A stretch of DNA of 64,000 nucleotides from Sanguinoderma infundibulare (lineage: Eukaryota > Basidiomycota > Agaricomycetes > Polyporales > Polyporaceae), in contig JAVLRN010000009.1 of the NCBI GenBank assembly GCA_032821775.1, positions 1,550,001 through 1,614,000 on the forward strand, in the 5' to 3' direction. Below the pieces are notes generated by a model. It saw only the letters and a program-made list of their open reading frames with translations, was not told where the DNA came from and searched no databases. Every line of letters starts with the position of its first letter. Within the stretch, counting starts at the first letter, position 1. A program made the translations under genes and the position numbers. Positions 1-13,337 of this stretch are shown one piece after another.

Positions 1-438
1 ACTTGAAATATTCAATAGTAACATTGTGTAGCATGTCTGGCGCCTTCGCGGCCAGTGCTCCACCCCGAATTCTACAGGAACACATACACAGGGTGCGCCC
101 TATACGCACGCTAATTGGAGTACAAGCACGGAGCAGCTGCGCGACGTCCTTAGATTCGATGCTACACGTATACTCGTACATGGCAATTCCAGGTGTAAGT
201 CCATGGCCTCATGTAGCGAAGAGCCTTTTCCGGGGCTGTTTCTAGGCCACAGACGTGACGTTCCCAGATAGTGCTACTGGTCGCAGATTGGGAAGTAGTC
301 CAATGGGCCGAGCTGGATGTCGAGATCGACACCCTCAGCGTGAGATAGCCCACTAAAACCGCTTTCGTTATCGCAAACACCACCGTGGAGAGTGGGTATT
401 GAAGGCCATGAGACCATGATGCGGAACTGTACCGCCAT
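1..438. other. no gene recognised at window start
   Basis: I see no convincing coding exon here. The stretch lies downstream of the minus-strand Duo1 gene. It may hold its 3' UTR or an extra C-terminal exon, because a donor-like GGTACGT lies near position 597. Confidence 0.4.
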
Positions 439-1542
439 TCAGGTGCGCCTTGGGATGCCACCTCTCCCTGTTGTACTCCCTCTTGTGGCCGAGGTTGACC
501 CACATTTTGCTGGAATGCCACTTGTGGGTGCTGCACCGCGCACAGGCGCTGTAACCAGCGCATCAAAAACTGGCCAGACGTGTTGCTCTCGGAAGGAAAA
601 CGTACCACCCCTCGCACGCATCGACGCGCGCGTCCCCCGCACGCCTCTCACTCCGCTGCCCCTGCCAGCGACCTTGGTCGCCTCCGCCTTCTCTCGCTCC
701 AGCCGTTCGCGTTCCTCGCGCTCGCGCTGTTCTTGTTCCAGGCGCTCTTGTTCGCGCCGTGCGGCGAGGCGGCGCTCTTCCTCTTCTCGCCGCGCACGTT
801 CGCGCGCCTCCTCTTCCTCCCGCAAGAGCTGCTCTTCATCCTGCATACAGCGCGACAATGAATGTTATGCCTAGCGGAACCAGGGGGACAGGTTGGAATT
901 GGAGATGGTACGCACCGCTTCGGCACCCTGCCATCGCTCGTCGAGGATGAGCTTGGTTATCTTCTCCGATCTCGAAAGTATCCGGACGTATTTGTCGAGC
1001 AGCGTGTTCGTGTGCCCCAACCGCTCTGCCACCCTCTACAGCGCAGTGAGCAAGAGCGTACGAGATGGGCGAGGGCGATGAGAAGCAGGGGGGTGAGCAT
1101 CGAGAAGAAAGCAACTCACATCTGTGCTCGACTTTGTCTCCCGCAACGCGTCTTTGTACACCTCGAACGCCGAGTTGAGCTTCTTGAGCACGAACAGGTC
1201 GTGCTGCAGCTTCTCCTCCCGCGTCTTGGCCGCCACCTTCCGCGCCTTCTCCATCTCCTCCTGAGTCATCGTCTCGTCCAGGCCACCATCCTCGCCCTCC
1301 TCTGCGTCTTCGTCCGCCACCGCGCTCTCGTCTGGGGATTGTGGTTGCGCAAGCAAGCTGAATGGCCGGCGTCGCGCAGATTTCGGTTGGGGGCGATCGG
1401 GGAGGGAGAGCTCGGACAGCGAGAGGTCATCGCCCCCGTGTCCAGTGCGTGACGAACTTGAGCTGATGTCGGGTGTTGGCTCCGAGAGGAGTCGGGAGCC
1501 GCTTGGGGGCATATCGATGTTGGATAAATCAAAGGAATCCAT
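439..1542 (-). CDS. DUO1: DASH complex subunit Duo1
   Basis: Duo1 is a subunit of the fungal DASH/Dam1 ring that couples kinetochores to spindle microtubules. I read three exons: 1542..1120, 1035..916 and 840..439, all joining in phase 0, for about 314 residues. The first exon has an acidic Ser-rich start followed by the conserved core with LQHDLFVLKKLN. The second continues it with LLDKYVRILSRSEK and LDERWQGAEA, a typical Duo1 block. The third is a highly charged Glu/Arg coiled coil, then GVRGVRGTRASMR, a basic tail seen in basidiomycete Duo1 proteins. The exact C-terminus is uncertain, because a donor-like GGTACGT near 597 could remove the last 50 or so residues. The start is the first ATG of the conserved acidic N-terminus. 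Confidence 0.85.
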
Positions 1543-1859
1543 TGCTTTGAAGACTGACTCAAGCAGAGGAGCAGGGAGCAGTATGCCACACGCCGACGTC
1601 GTTCAACCTCCAGAGCAACAAACTCCCTCCCGTCTCACCACTCAGTCGCGATCACGTGCCAATCCCCGACCATCCACCCTGCGTTCGAATTTGATGAAAC
1701 CCACACCGCATACACAAGGTTGGAGGCACGAACACGCAAACGTTTACATTTCTTCGCAATCATTACTAGAACAAGAATCGCAAGATACCACACACTGCTA
1801 ACGTACAAACCGACTGCTATACTCTTGTTGATTTTAGTCTCACCCGAGACTCTATACCA
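1543..1859. other. intergenic
   Basis: This is the upstream region of DUO1 and the 3' side of the next minus-strand locus. No gene is seen in it. Confidence 0.5.
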
Positions 1860-2311
1860 CTACAACCTAGACCGCAGAGCCGTCGGCATCACCGTAGGCA
1901 CAGTGCAGCACACGCACTGGTCCACGCAGCGCTGCGGTACAAGCATGTAAGCGGAATCCGACATGAGCGCAACCAGGCCGCGTACCGTAACTGTAGTGCA
2001 AGGACAGGCTTCGGCCAGAGCGCGTGCGTCGCCCGTCGTCACATTGCGGCTGACCACAACCCTGGTGCACGGCTGCAACTGGCCGAGGTTACCCTGCCAA
2101 ATGGGCCGAGCCGACCTGACGGCCGTCTGCAGGACATCCACGTTGGCCAGGTCCGCGCCGGCGTAGGAAGTGTCGAGCTTGAGGAGGACGAGTCTGTTGG
2201 CGTTCCTGATGTCATGCCGTCAGTGCCGTGCTCGTTTGGATGCGCCATGCGCCAGAGGTACAACGTAGACCTACAAGATGTCCTGACGCCCGATGACCAG
2301 GCACTGCCCAC
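1860..2311 (-). CDS. possible minus-strand exon(s), unidentified
   Basis: An open frame ends at 1860 and reads back to a possible acceptor near 2210 (CATCAG/GAAC). The peptide has regular hydrophobic spacing and pairs of Cys (for example ALAEACPC and RCVDQCVCC). This looks more like protein than noise, but I recognise no family. It could be a short separate gene, or 3' exons of the repeat protein upstream on the same strand. I found no splice chain that joins the two without a stop. No start codon is assigned. Confidence 0.3.
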
Positions 2312-2422
2312 CGCCTCCCAAGGCGCTAGACGTCAAAGGATGGCCTGAAGAAGGTTCAGCTCTCGTTGCTATCAGAGCGATAATGCAACACGCGAAATAC
2401 CTGGGCCCATCATCATCGGCAC

Positions 2423-3487
2423 CTAGCAAAACGGTGAGGAAATCTCGAAGAACATGAGCCAGATGAGGAAACCTACCATCATCCGCAACGCGGGATTCGC
2501 GATGGCATTGATCGCGTCGCCCACGGGATTCACGATGGGGTTGATCGCGCCATGCACGCCCAAAGGATTCCCAAGGGGGTTGATCGCGCCATGCACGCCC
2601 AAGGGATTCCCGATGGAATCGATGGCGCCGTGCACACCCAAGGGATTCACAAAGGGATTGATCGCGCCGTGCACGCCCAAGGGATTCACGAGGGGATTAA
2701 TCGCGCCGCGCACGCCCAAGGGATTCACAAGGGCATTAATCGCGCCGCGCGCACCCACGTCATAAATGGGATTGATCGCGCCCTGCACGCCCACATCATA
2801 AATGGACTAGGACATTACCTAACGTCAGTCGGTGGGGCAACGAGAGTAACAGACACGACTTACACGCGCAGCCAACGGGTTGAATATCCCGGCGCCCGAG
2901 CCCCTGCCAATCAGTATCTCGCCCGTGGAGCCCGAGAAAGGCGACAGCAGGGAGCGGGAGATAGGCGACACCGCGGACCCCATCGTCGGCAGCACCGACA
3001 AAATCGAAGACATCGGCACCGCGCTGCCCGAGAAAGGCGAGCACGCCGCCGCCACCGACTCGGAGATGGGCGTCGTCATGAACATGCCCACGCTAAATCG
3101 TGCTCAGAAGAGAGAAGACGTAGCAGACGAGAAAGGAGAACGTACTTCGGATCGCACAAGACGGAGACCTCGGAGGAACCTAGGTCAAAGTGAGCACATC
3201 AAAGTGAGCACGACGGAGCCTGGAACAGAGGAAGACACCATACCGCCGGCCGCGTCCAGCATCCTGTACAAGGGGTATCAGCGAAAGGGTGCATGTATGT
3301 CGACGGGTAATGGCCACATACCTGTAAGCGAGGGGCAACTCGGAGCTCTCTCCCATGGCCGCGAGCATGAGAGGACCACCGACGTTGTCGCTGTGAAGGA
3401 TGCAGTGATCAGCATGGGGGGCACGAAGCGAGGCTACCGGTCCACGTACGTGGTGAAGGTGATCATCCTGCCACTGGAAAGCGTCAT
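2423..3487 (-). CDS. hypothetical protein with 13-residue tandem repeats
   Basis: Six exons join without a stop and with matching phase: 3487..3450, 3390..3322, 3263..3244, 3179..3146, 3092..2864 and 2782..2423. If a donor at 2476 is used, the last exon ends at 2477 and a further short exon follows. The N-terminal half is Gly/Ser/Met/Ala-rich with SPFSG repeated twice. The C-terminal half is about six copies of a 13-residue unit of the type GVHGAINPLVNPL, then a hydrophobic end (VGFLIWLMFF). No signal peptide or known domain is visible. Function is unknown; a structural or membrane-associated role is only a guess. The consistent phase over five short introns is the main evidence that the gene is real. 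Confidence 0.5.
2520..2760. repeat. 39-bp coding tandem repeat, about six copies
   Basis: Units of 39 bp built around GGGATT, TGATCGCGCC and CACGCCCAAG follow one another head to tail. Each encodes 13 residues on the minus strand, so copy number can change without breaking the frame. Confidence 0.85.
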
Positions 3488-4590
3488 GGTTAGAAACAAC
3501 GATAGAGGAGCGTGGACGTTGCTAAAGAGACGAGGAGGCAACAAAAGCACGTCCTGCGCGACCTTTATACACGCCAGACAGGACGACGTCACCTGTGTCG
3601 TTTTACGAATAGCGAGACGTAAGGGGTCCAGATCGAAGACGCTCCTGGCAAAGGATACCCTACAGCTGTCAAGCGCAGTCCCCCCAACCCCTGTTTGCAA
3701 AACTTTTGAATGGAAGGTGCACATTGTACTGGATGGAAAAGCGCACGATTGACCACAGGGGGACTCGGAGGAGGTTAAAAAATGTGCCTTCGACAGATCG
3801 AAACACTCAAGTTGCCACCATAGGGCTATTCAACCGGTTAGGAGGCAGGTATCCTAGTAATGTGTCCTGTAACAATGACGAGTTGTACACGCATTCCGAT
3901 CATAAAGATGATATTATGTCTACGTACCTGGTGTCTTCCTGTCTTCTTGTGAGCTCTCGGCTGCTCCGAATCCAACAGCGACCCGATCAGGTGGTGGTTG
4001 GGTTCCATGGCCCTCTAGATCACCTTGTAGGCCGAGACACGCTTGGCACGCGAGTAGTCATGAAACGGAGTGTGGGTTGTGTATCGAGAATGGTAAAGGA
4101 AAAAACCTAGGACAACTTGGAGATGAATACGAGCGCGTGCGAACGACCCTGCACCGCCACAAAACACCACGCCGACCGGCGGCACCGTGACCGGCATCGC
4201 TGCGTTCACATCGCGGGGCTGTTCGTCGACTGATCTCCTCTAAGACTCCTGGAAAATACGAAACGAGAACTCAAAAAGGCATCCGTACGTTTCTTCGTCA
4301 GTTGTGTGCGTCCGATGTTAGCTGCTCCGGCTTCTCATAGTCATGATAGCCACGGACTTCCGACGGGCTTCCTCCGAGAGGTGCTTCTTCGGAGCTTCCC
4401 CAGCGTCCCACTGGAGACCTACCATCCTCCAGTTCTCGGTTCTCTATGGACGGCATACTACGGTGGACCTGTCGCCCTTCCACGGCATGACGTGTGCGAC
4501 CACAGTGAAGATCCGATGCAAAGAAGCAATGTTCGGACAGACTCTGACTTCAGACTTCGAAACATGTACCGCGCAATGTGCACGCCCGGG
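3488..4590. other. divergent intergenic region, no gene seen
   Basis: About 1.1 kb between a minus-strand and a plus-strand gene. Its open frames are short, overlap on both strands and match no family I know. It should contain both promoters. Confidence 0.5.
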
Positions 4591-4595
4591 CCTGG

Positions 4596-4603
4596 TATAA
4601 ATA
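4596..4603 (+). promoter_or_regulatory. TATA box of the oxygenase gene
   Basis: TATAAATA lies about 105 bp upstream of the ATG at 4708, in a GC-rich context. The position fits a core promoter with a short 5' UTR. Confidence 0.6.
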
Positions 4604-4707
4604 CTGCTCACCTGCGACCCCGGTCTTCAGCACTCTTCCCCACCTCCTCAGCTTTACGACCACAGTCTACTAGTCTACACTAACTCAGCAATCGATCTTA
4701 CCTCGAC

Positions 4708-6160
4708 ATGCCTGGAATCACCGCCTTCCCACCTTTCCCCGAGAACGTTCCAACCCACCCGCTCCTCGACGTCGACTACGAGCTCGTCAGGGCTCGCGAC
4801 AAGGACGAAGTCGCGAAGCTGTGGAAGGCCGCGACGGAGCTCGGCTTCTGGTAGTACGTACACAATCTCGACCCTGGCTCATCTTCGAGAAATGTAACTG
4901 TTCTCTGCGCCAGTCTGAAGAATCACGGGGTCGACGAGGACGTGCGCAACATGTTCGACATGGGCGCCGAGACCATGGAGCTGCCCGTCCAGGAGAAGCT
5001 CAAGTTCGAGCAAGGCGACGATGGGTTTTCCTTCGGGTGAGTTCCGCTGACCGCAAAATCGACTCGGTTGTCAGTTGACTGATCCCTGGGTAACAGATAT
5101 AAGGCGGCAGGCGCGACGGTGACAGACGAGAACGGCACCCTCGACACGGTAGAGTTCATCAACATCGCCAAGGACGACGCCTTTGCCTGGCCCGCCGTTG
5201 CGCGCCGCACGTACCCATCCACCGTCAACGCGCGCATGGACGACATCGTCGTCCCCTTCATCAAGAAGTCCGTCGAAGTCAACGATACGCTCCTCGAGAC
5301 TTTCAACGAACTGCTCGGGCTGCCTAAGGGCACGCTCGCGGAGAAGCACAGACGAGGCGAGTTCAGCGGGAGCGAGGCGAGGGTCATCAAGAGTCCTCCG
5401 CGCCCTGGAGGGATCGACGAGGCGAAGGCGGCGCTCGCAGCGCATACCGACTTTGGTTCTCTTGTGAGTATATGCTGTGGAGTGGTGCCAGTTAGTCTTT
5501 GCTGCGGTGCTGACGTGGATGTGTACAGTCCTTCCTCCACAACAGGCTCGGCGGTCTTCAGGTCATGGTACCCGGGACTGACAAATGGCAATACGTAAAG
5601 GTTAGTCCTCATTTAGACCAACTGAACGCCTGCATGTTCACGTCGCACATACTAGCCGATCCCGGGACATGCGATCTGCAACATTGGAGACGCCCTCACC
5701 ATCTTCAGCGGTGGCCTCCTCAAGTCCAACCTCCACCGCGTTATGTGAGTCGTCACCTACTGTGCCCACGCATTGCTCCACTACTAAAACTGACATACTT
5801 CCCTGACCTCATACCAGGCCGCCGCCCGGGGAGCAAGCGTACCAAACTCGTTGGTCCCTCGTCTTCTTCACCCGACCAGGAAACTCCATCCAGCTCCGCG
5901 CGCTCGCAGACCGGAGCCCTGTCATCGCAGACGCGGTAGAGAAGGCTCCCGAGGGCCTCCGTGAAATTTTCGAGTCCGGCCAGACGTCGTTCGAGTGGTT
6001 CACGCGCCGCGTGAAGAACATGCGTACGAACAACCAGAAGGTACGTCCCGCTTTCTACTCATGGATCATTCGCATCAATTAACGATAGCATGGTTTATTA
6101 CAGGGCGTGGATGTATGGCGTGCGGGCCGGGGTACGGAGCACCGGCCTCGTGCGGCATGA
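4708..6160 (+). CDS. 2-oxoglutarate/Fe(II)-dependent oxygenase (isopenicillin N synthase-like)
   Basis: This is a soluble non-heme iron dioxygenase of the plant/fungal 2OG-FeII family. Seven exons join in frame: 4708..4850, 4914..5036, 5097..5463, 5529..5600, 5656..5744, 5818..6040 and 6104..6160, giving 357 residues. The N-terminal DIOX_N part carries LKNHGVD. The catalytic core has the iron triad: His and Asp in AAHTDFGSL, and the distal His in SNLHRVMPPP. The 2OG-binding Arg is likely in the following strand ([12 protein letters not shown]). Substrate cannot be told from sequence. Homologues include biosynthetic and catabolic hydroxylases, but no pathway genes lie next to it. The first donor is GTAGTA, which is unusual. 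A TATA box precedes the gene. Confidence 0.85.
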
Positions 6161-7115
6161 AAGTAATATTTTTAATAGGTGTCAAAGTGCATCCTTCGGC
6201 CCCAAGTAATTTGTCAGTATCATACGTATATAGCAGCATTCCTAATACGACGACACGTGAAGCAGCCCATTGCTTCACGCACTTATTCCGTACAGGCTAT
6301 GAAACCACTGAGCGAGTGTGGTGGTAATGGCCCCGAGACGTTTTATGGAAACGACAGAAGAATCATCGATCTGCAATCCAGTTCTTCGAGGATTCTATAT
6401 TCCGCTACCAAGTGAACCAGGCGGTATTTATGGCCAGCAACGTTGAACAAGGAGAGGAGTGGGCTGGCCCCATCCGAAAGAAAGGGTCCATCGAAGTCAG
6501 GACTCCTGGAGACCCCAGGGGGGTCCCCAGAGTCTAAGTGGGCAGGCCTGAGACGAGCAGACTTGTGAAAACCAAACAGGGGGTTTTGAAATTTCTTCAG
6601 AGTCTCCTTTGGTATGGGTCACCATCGGTCCCAAATGTGGCATACGGTACCGTCACCTCTCCCGCCACTCTTCAGCAGCAGCAGCCTACCTTCGAGATGT
6701 CGCCGTTGACCATGTCCGGCTGCACGCCTCACGTCACGTCGCAAGCCATGGTCCAGCCCACGGGCGAAACGGCGTTCGTTCTCTGCTGTCGGATGGGGGG
6801 AAATGGCCACCGCGGCCATGAACGGGTATTACCCAGGAGGTACGTCGAACTCTTATGGGCTGTGATAGAGGCCATGGATGACCAAGGGGCATAAATTGTA
6901 TGAGCGTCGAGTTGGGTCGGCAATGAGAAAGGTGTACTTACGGGGTCCCTTGTACTATCTGCTATCAATTGCGTTTGATGGAGACTTCCTGAGTAGACAC
7001 CCCCTGGTTGACGGGGATTTCTGCAGCTTGCAGACGTGCGTTAACAGGACCAATAAATTTATCCTCGCTGCGACCAAAAGTCGACAATACAAAGCTGGCG
7101 CCTCCATCGCGTCGA
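6161..7115. other. intergenic between convergent genes
   Basis: No gene recognised. It contains an imperfect inverted repeat at about 6501-6535 (GACTCCTGGAGACCCC against GGGGTCCCCAGAGTC). This could act at the RNA 3' end of the oxygenase gene, but it is 340 bp past its stop. Confidence 0.4.
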
Positions 7116-8788
7116 CTAGGTCATCACGTCCCCGGAGTCATTGTCATCTGAAGAAGACGCGAGCGGCGAAGTGATCGCCGCAACGGCTCTACTGACGGAA
7201 CCCCACGGCACGAGTTCGGTGCCCTCCTCAACTTCGGTGGGCACTCGAGTGTTGCTTCCCAGACGTTGATAGACGGATTGAAGGTCGAGGAGGAATCTCG
7301 AGACGAGGATACCTGTTATACTGAAAGCTGTACAGGTCAATACTCCACATGGAGAGGGCGCAGGCATACAAATAAGAGGACTCACGGCTCCGTAAAAGCG
7401 TTTAAAGGGCTCACGGCCGTGATGGGTTGAACCATGATCTATGAACGCCCCGTAAGGCCGTGATCGCGTGAGAGAACGGGCAGACGTACAGCAAGGAACG
7501 TCAAGGTCAGGTGGAGGGTGTTCAAGCCAAAGACTATACTGTTCTCGCGACTCGTGAATAACATTGCACAGAGCGATTGGAGAGTAAATTACTCCTTACA
7601 TAAAGTACATCAGCCCTACAAAAACGCAATGGTCAGGACTCAGGTGTTCTATCCCGGATATCCTCGGAATGCGTACCGTGATTCCAAATGGTGCTAGAGA
7701 ACGTTGTTCCCACAAGGACGCCGTCGACAACGCGTGTCAGTCTCTGCGCTTCGCGAGTTGCATTCCAAGTTACACAGATGACTATGGCATCGGCGGTCAT
7801 GAGGCAGAGTCGGGAGGCGAGTGTGACTAGTGATGAATGGATGAGTTAAAGCCCGCGACCTCCTATTCGAATGTTGATGCCGCTTACACCTGAAATCATC
7901 CATAAGCACGGTGTCTTGGCAAACAGATGCAAGGCGCTTACCTATGTGCCATATATGCGGGGACATTCACGCCGGCTTGGCAGCCAAACGTCGGGTCGTT
8001 CTCAAAGACCGCCCACTGAAATGAGACCTGCGAAAACGAATGATGCCTCCGCTGTGCAGTAACCATTCTTGCACTCACCAGGTCGATCGTCACAGAAGGG
8101 AGGTAAAGCATCATTACGACCGATGCGGCCAGCCATCTGTACCTTCGCTGGGACAATGCGAAAACCCGCATACCGGAGAACGCTAGACGTAATGCATCAG
8201 TCTCAGAACTGCGTCCATTGATCATCATCCATCATACTTACCAGCCCATGGAAAGAATTGGCCCACGGTGAGCGTCTGTAGAAGAGTGTAGAATGCTTTA
8301 CAGCTGGGTTTGCACGCTTAGAAGAGGAGAATAGGCAATTGTCGATGATGATCTTACCTCTATACATAGTGTATCAGACAGTGAGAGCGCAGGCTAAAAC
8401 TGACCAACGTACCTGCGTAGTGAACAGATTATGCTGTGCGGAGGCCCAGAAGAAGAATGGCAATGTTGCAGCCAATAGCTGAATGTATCTGTTGGCGTAA
8501 AACACGACAGTGCCACCACTCAATTTGCCCTTCCAGTAGAAGTTGATCTCCTGCCCGAACGTGATGGCGTATTCGTACAATACCAGCGCTATGACGGATG
8601 CCCGAAAAATCAGCAGCGTACATAGTTGACCGCCAAACTGTACTACTCGCCTGTCGTGGCGATCGCGATGGACTGGTTGTACCTCCTGCAGAGTGACATC
8701 TAGGTCATAACACGGTTGCACTCCCATGGCAAGTGGGTGCGTACCAGTTTTGCACATAGGCAATGATCTCTGCGGACTCGGCGCTCAT
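7116..8788 (-). CDS. DUF6533 integral membrane protein
   Basis: DUF6533 proteins are multi-pass membrane proteins, strongly expanded in Agaricomycetes and of unknown function. I read eleven exons: 8788..8745, 8650..8413, 8393..8358, 8275..8242, 8182..8079, 8027..7942, about 7826..7677, 7615..7600, 7538..7490, 7438..7386 and 7320..7116, near 338 residues. The DUF6533 block is in exon 2 (ALVLYEYAITFGQEINFYWK, then FYANRYIQLL). Later helices include AFSGMRVFALSQRR and DAIVICVTWNATREAQRL. The family's C-terminal signature ILVSRFLLDLQ is in the last exon. All junctions keep frame except between exons 6 and 7 (7941-7827), where no standard acceptor gives the right phase. That point may hide a tiny exon or a lesion. 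Confidence 0.8.
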
Positions 8789-9043
8789 GGCAAATGTGAG
8801 TACTGGGAGCCGGGGTAAGGAAGTTGGAACACAGGCGCAACGTTCGCTCTCCCCCATCGGTCCCCCTCCTCTCATATACGTTTGCGCATCAGAAAGCAAG
8901 GCACAACTCCACCAACAAACTGGACCAACAAAGGTCTGTTCGCTGTCTTGTCAGGTTGCTCGTGTTCTTTTCTGACGTTCTCGCCTCGCGCGTCGCGATA
9001 CGTAGCACGCCGTGACCATGCACGCACACCGTCCTGTGATAGA

Positions 9044-9760
9044 CTAGCGTGCGGGGTTGGCCAAAGAGAGCTGCTCGGCGGCGACACCGACAGATACCCG
9101 CGTAACAGTGAACGACTGTGGGGCCCCCCGCACATCACCCAGCACGGTCACCTGCGCCGAATGTATCGCAGGGCGCCCGCTGTTGGGCGGCACGCCCTCG
9201 GTGCGGTCATGGATGCGACAAACGTCCACATCGGATCGCCTACTGCGTGCCAACCTAGATCAGAAGAGAGGCGCGAGGGGGGGATTTGTAGCGCTTACGG
9301 AGTGGAAATCGAGTCGACATTCTGACCCAGGTTCCGCGCGAGAAGCTGGAGCTGTTCCTGAAGCTTGGATACTACTTCCGGTCTTTCCGGATTATCGAGG
9401 GTCAGACGACCCGGGAGCAGCTTCGGAACATGCTCAGTGAGCGACAGGTACTCGATGATGATAACTGGTCCCGCACTGATTTGTGCGACTGCCGCTGGCC
9501 GGGTGACGCACGCAGAATAGGCTCTCATGAGGATGTTGGATACCTTGAGTTGCACCGTCCAAGAGCAGTGGGGTGAGGTTCGTATATGCAACTATCCAGC
9601 GTCATCGGAGGTGGTACGGAGTAAAAGTCGGTTGCCTTGAAAGCTGCCACCGCTGCGAATTCGCCCACACGATCACGTGGGAAACAAGAGACAAGATAAA
9701 TATTCGCGCTCCGAATGCCACCGTCCACGTACTGCTGCAGACCCTCGTCTGCGTCGAAAT
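9044..9760 (-). CDS. possible exons of an unidentified minus-strand gene
   Basis: Three adjacent open segments look protein-like: one around 9760-9560 (with GGIRSANIYLVSCFPRD), one around 9540-9303 (with PVIIIEYLSLTEHVPKLLPG), and one ending at 9044. The second and third join across a GTAAGC...TAG intron (about 9301-9257) in phase. The junction between the first two is unresolved and no start codon is assigned. I recognise no family. It is upstream of, and on the same strand as, the DUF6533 gene, but I see no reason to fuse them. Confidence 0.35.
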
Positions 9761-10035
9761 GTCCACTCGATTCTGGTCAAGAGATGAGTACAGGTTCCAC
9801 CCGAACTCAGCAGATCGTCATAGGAATGTGTTCCAACAGTTGTTGCAGTTTAAGTACATCATGATAGGTCGATCTATCATACAGTAAAAAGATTCCAGAG
9901 GATAAACAACGAAGGTGGATGATACACGTAACACAAGTACAGGGATTGCGAAAAAAAAAGTCTGTGTAGGGACGAGGATTACTAAAAATTCATAACGTTA
10001 CCGGACCCGGATGCAAACATTCCGAACGAACACGC

Positions 10036-10768
10036 CTAGCACATGCCGTCGTCCAGCACGACGCCGCACCGTTTGCAGTACACCTTCCGGTCGAGCAAGC
10101 AGAGACCGATTCCGAGCGGGAACCAGACGATGGCCGCGAGGATGCCTGTCGGAGCGAAAAGTGCCGTAAGTACAACGATCATCCACAGCGGATCTGCGAC
10201 GCCGCCCCCAGCTTCCGCATCCGGTGGTATAGCAAGGCGTGCGCAGGGGCAGGAAGTAATAGCCGGAGGGCCGGGAGAGTACTCACCGAGGAAGCCGAAT
10301 TTAGAGCTGGTAACGTGCGCGCCCTGCTGCAAACAGACCATCTGCGGGTGGTCCGGCGGGAGGAGGGAGACGATGCGCTCGCCCGTCGTTGGGTCCACGT
10401 AGTTGTACACGACCGTCGCGGTATGCCCGGCGGGGTGTGGGGGTGACGAGCCCGCTGCGGGGTAGGCTGCGCCGGGATTGGGGAGCCTGGGGACCTTGAC
10501 ATCATTTCCATGTGCTTTCCCTTCTGCGATGTAGGATCCGGGGACTGTCGCGAGAGCGCACGTGAGACGGAGGAGGGAAGACTGGAGAAGATGAGAGACG
10601 CACTGTCCCGACCGCTGTTCACTGCAACATCGTACGAAGGAGGCTGTTGCGCCTGCTCGTCGTGGTTCGTCTGTATAACAGGAATGCCTAGCAATCAGCC
10701 ACAGCAACACATTCACCTAATGACGTACGCACCATGGAGGGATATGAGGGAGTTGGATCGACAATCAT
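10036..10768 (-). CDS. BRI3/LITAF-like small membrane protein with PPSY motif
   Basis: Four exons (10768..10733, 10670..10623, 10581..10287, 10193..10036) join in frame to 178 residues. The N-terminus is Pro-rich with PPSY, a possible ligand for WW-domain (Nedd4/Rsp5-type) ubiquitin ligases. The C-terminus has one long hydrophobic stretch (VVLTALFAPTGILAAIVWFP) followed by LLDRKVYCKRCG and DDGMC. This hydrophobic segment with a downstream Cys pair resembles brain protein I3 and related endolysosomal membrane proteins. A role in membrane trafficking is inferred from that resemblance and from the PY motif; it is not shown by the sequence. Confidence 0.65.
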
Positions 10769-11381
10769 CGCGGGCGGCGGGTGGACAGCGGTATAAGTAG
10801 GGCAGTGTGGGGGATGCTCCAAGGCTCGGCCGAATAGGGGTTTTTTTGTAAGCCCCGCCTCCACGTCGCGGCTGCGGCCGGGTACACAAGAGCGCCAGCA
10901 AGACGTGGGCGTTCCTCACCAAGAACAGCTCACATACTGCGGCGCGGCTGAGACACCTTGCTCGACTGCGCCCGAGCCTCGAGGCGGTGTAATAACACGT
11001 GGCTGTGTCCGACCCCATTGACTTTTCCCGACCATCTCCGGCACGGAGGCGTGACAGGCACCAAGGGAGGCGCAGCCAGGAGGCGGGATGTGACTGGCGT
11101 GACCCGCCTGTGACGTTGCACATGATGAATCTCGAGATCTAAATCTTATCAGGGACGCGATCGAGGACGATTTTTGGATGTTTTTCGTGGCTGTTGAATT
11201 ATCTTTCTTTTCCGACGTTGTTCCTCTTCCTCGGCCGTCTTCCTCCTTCGCTGACCTCGCCTGGTTGTCCAGTGCTTGTACTAGGTCTCTATCTCCTCAC
11301 TTTATTGTTACTGTGCATATAGAATATCGACAAGTGTAGCATACCCCAACATCCATCACCCTCTACAAAATCTCGACAGCC
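10769..11381. other. divergent promoter region
   Basis: Lies between the BRI3-like gene (minus) and the arginine methyltransferase gene (plus). The part just before 11382 is pyrimidine-rich, as is common upstream of fungal start codons. No coding feature is seen. Confidence 0.5.

Positions 11382-13337
<1,956 letters not shown>

Noticed and set aside
2520..2760. CRISPR-like array
   Set aside because: The 39-bp units are head-to-tail without spacers and encode a protein repeat; the genome is eukaryotic.
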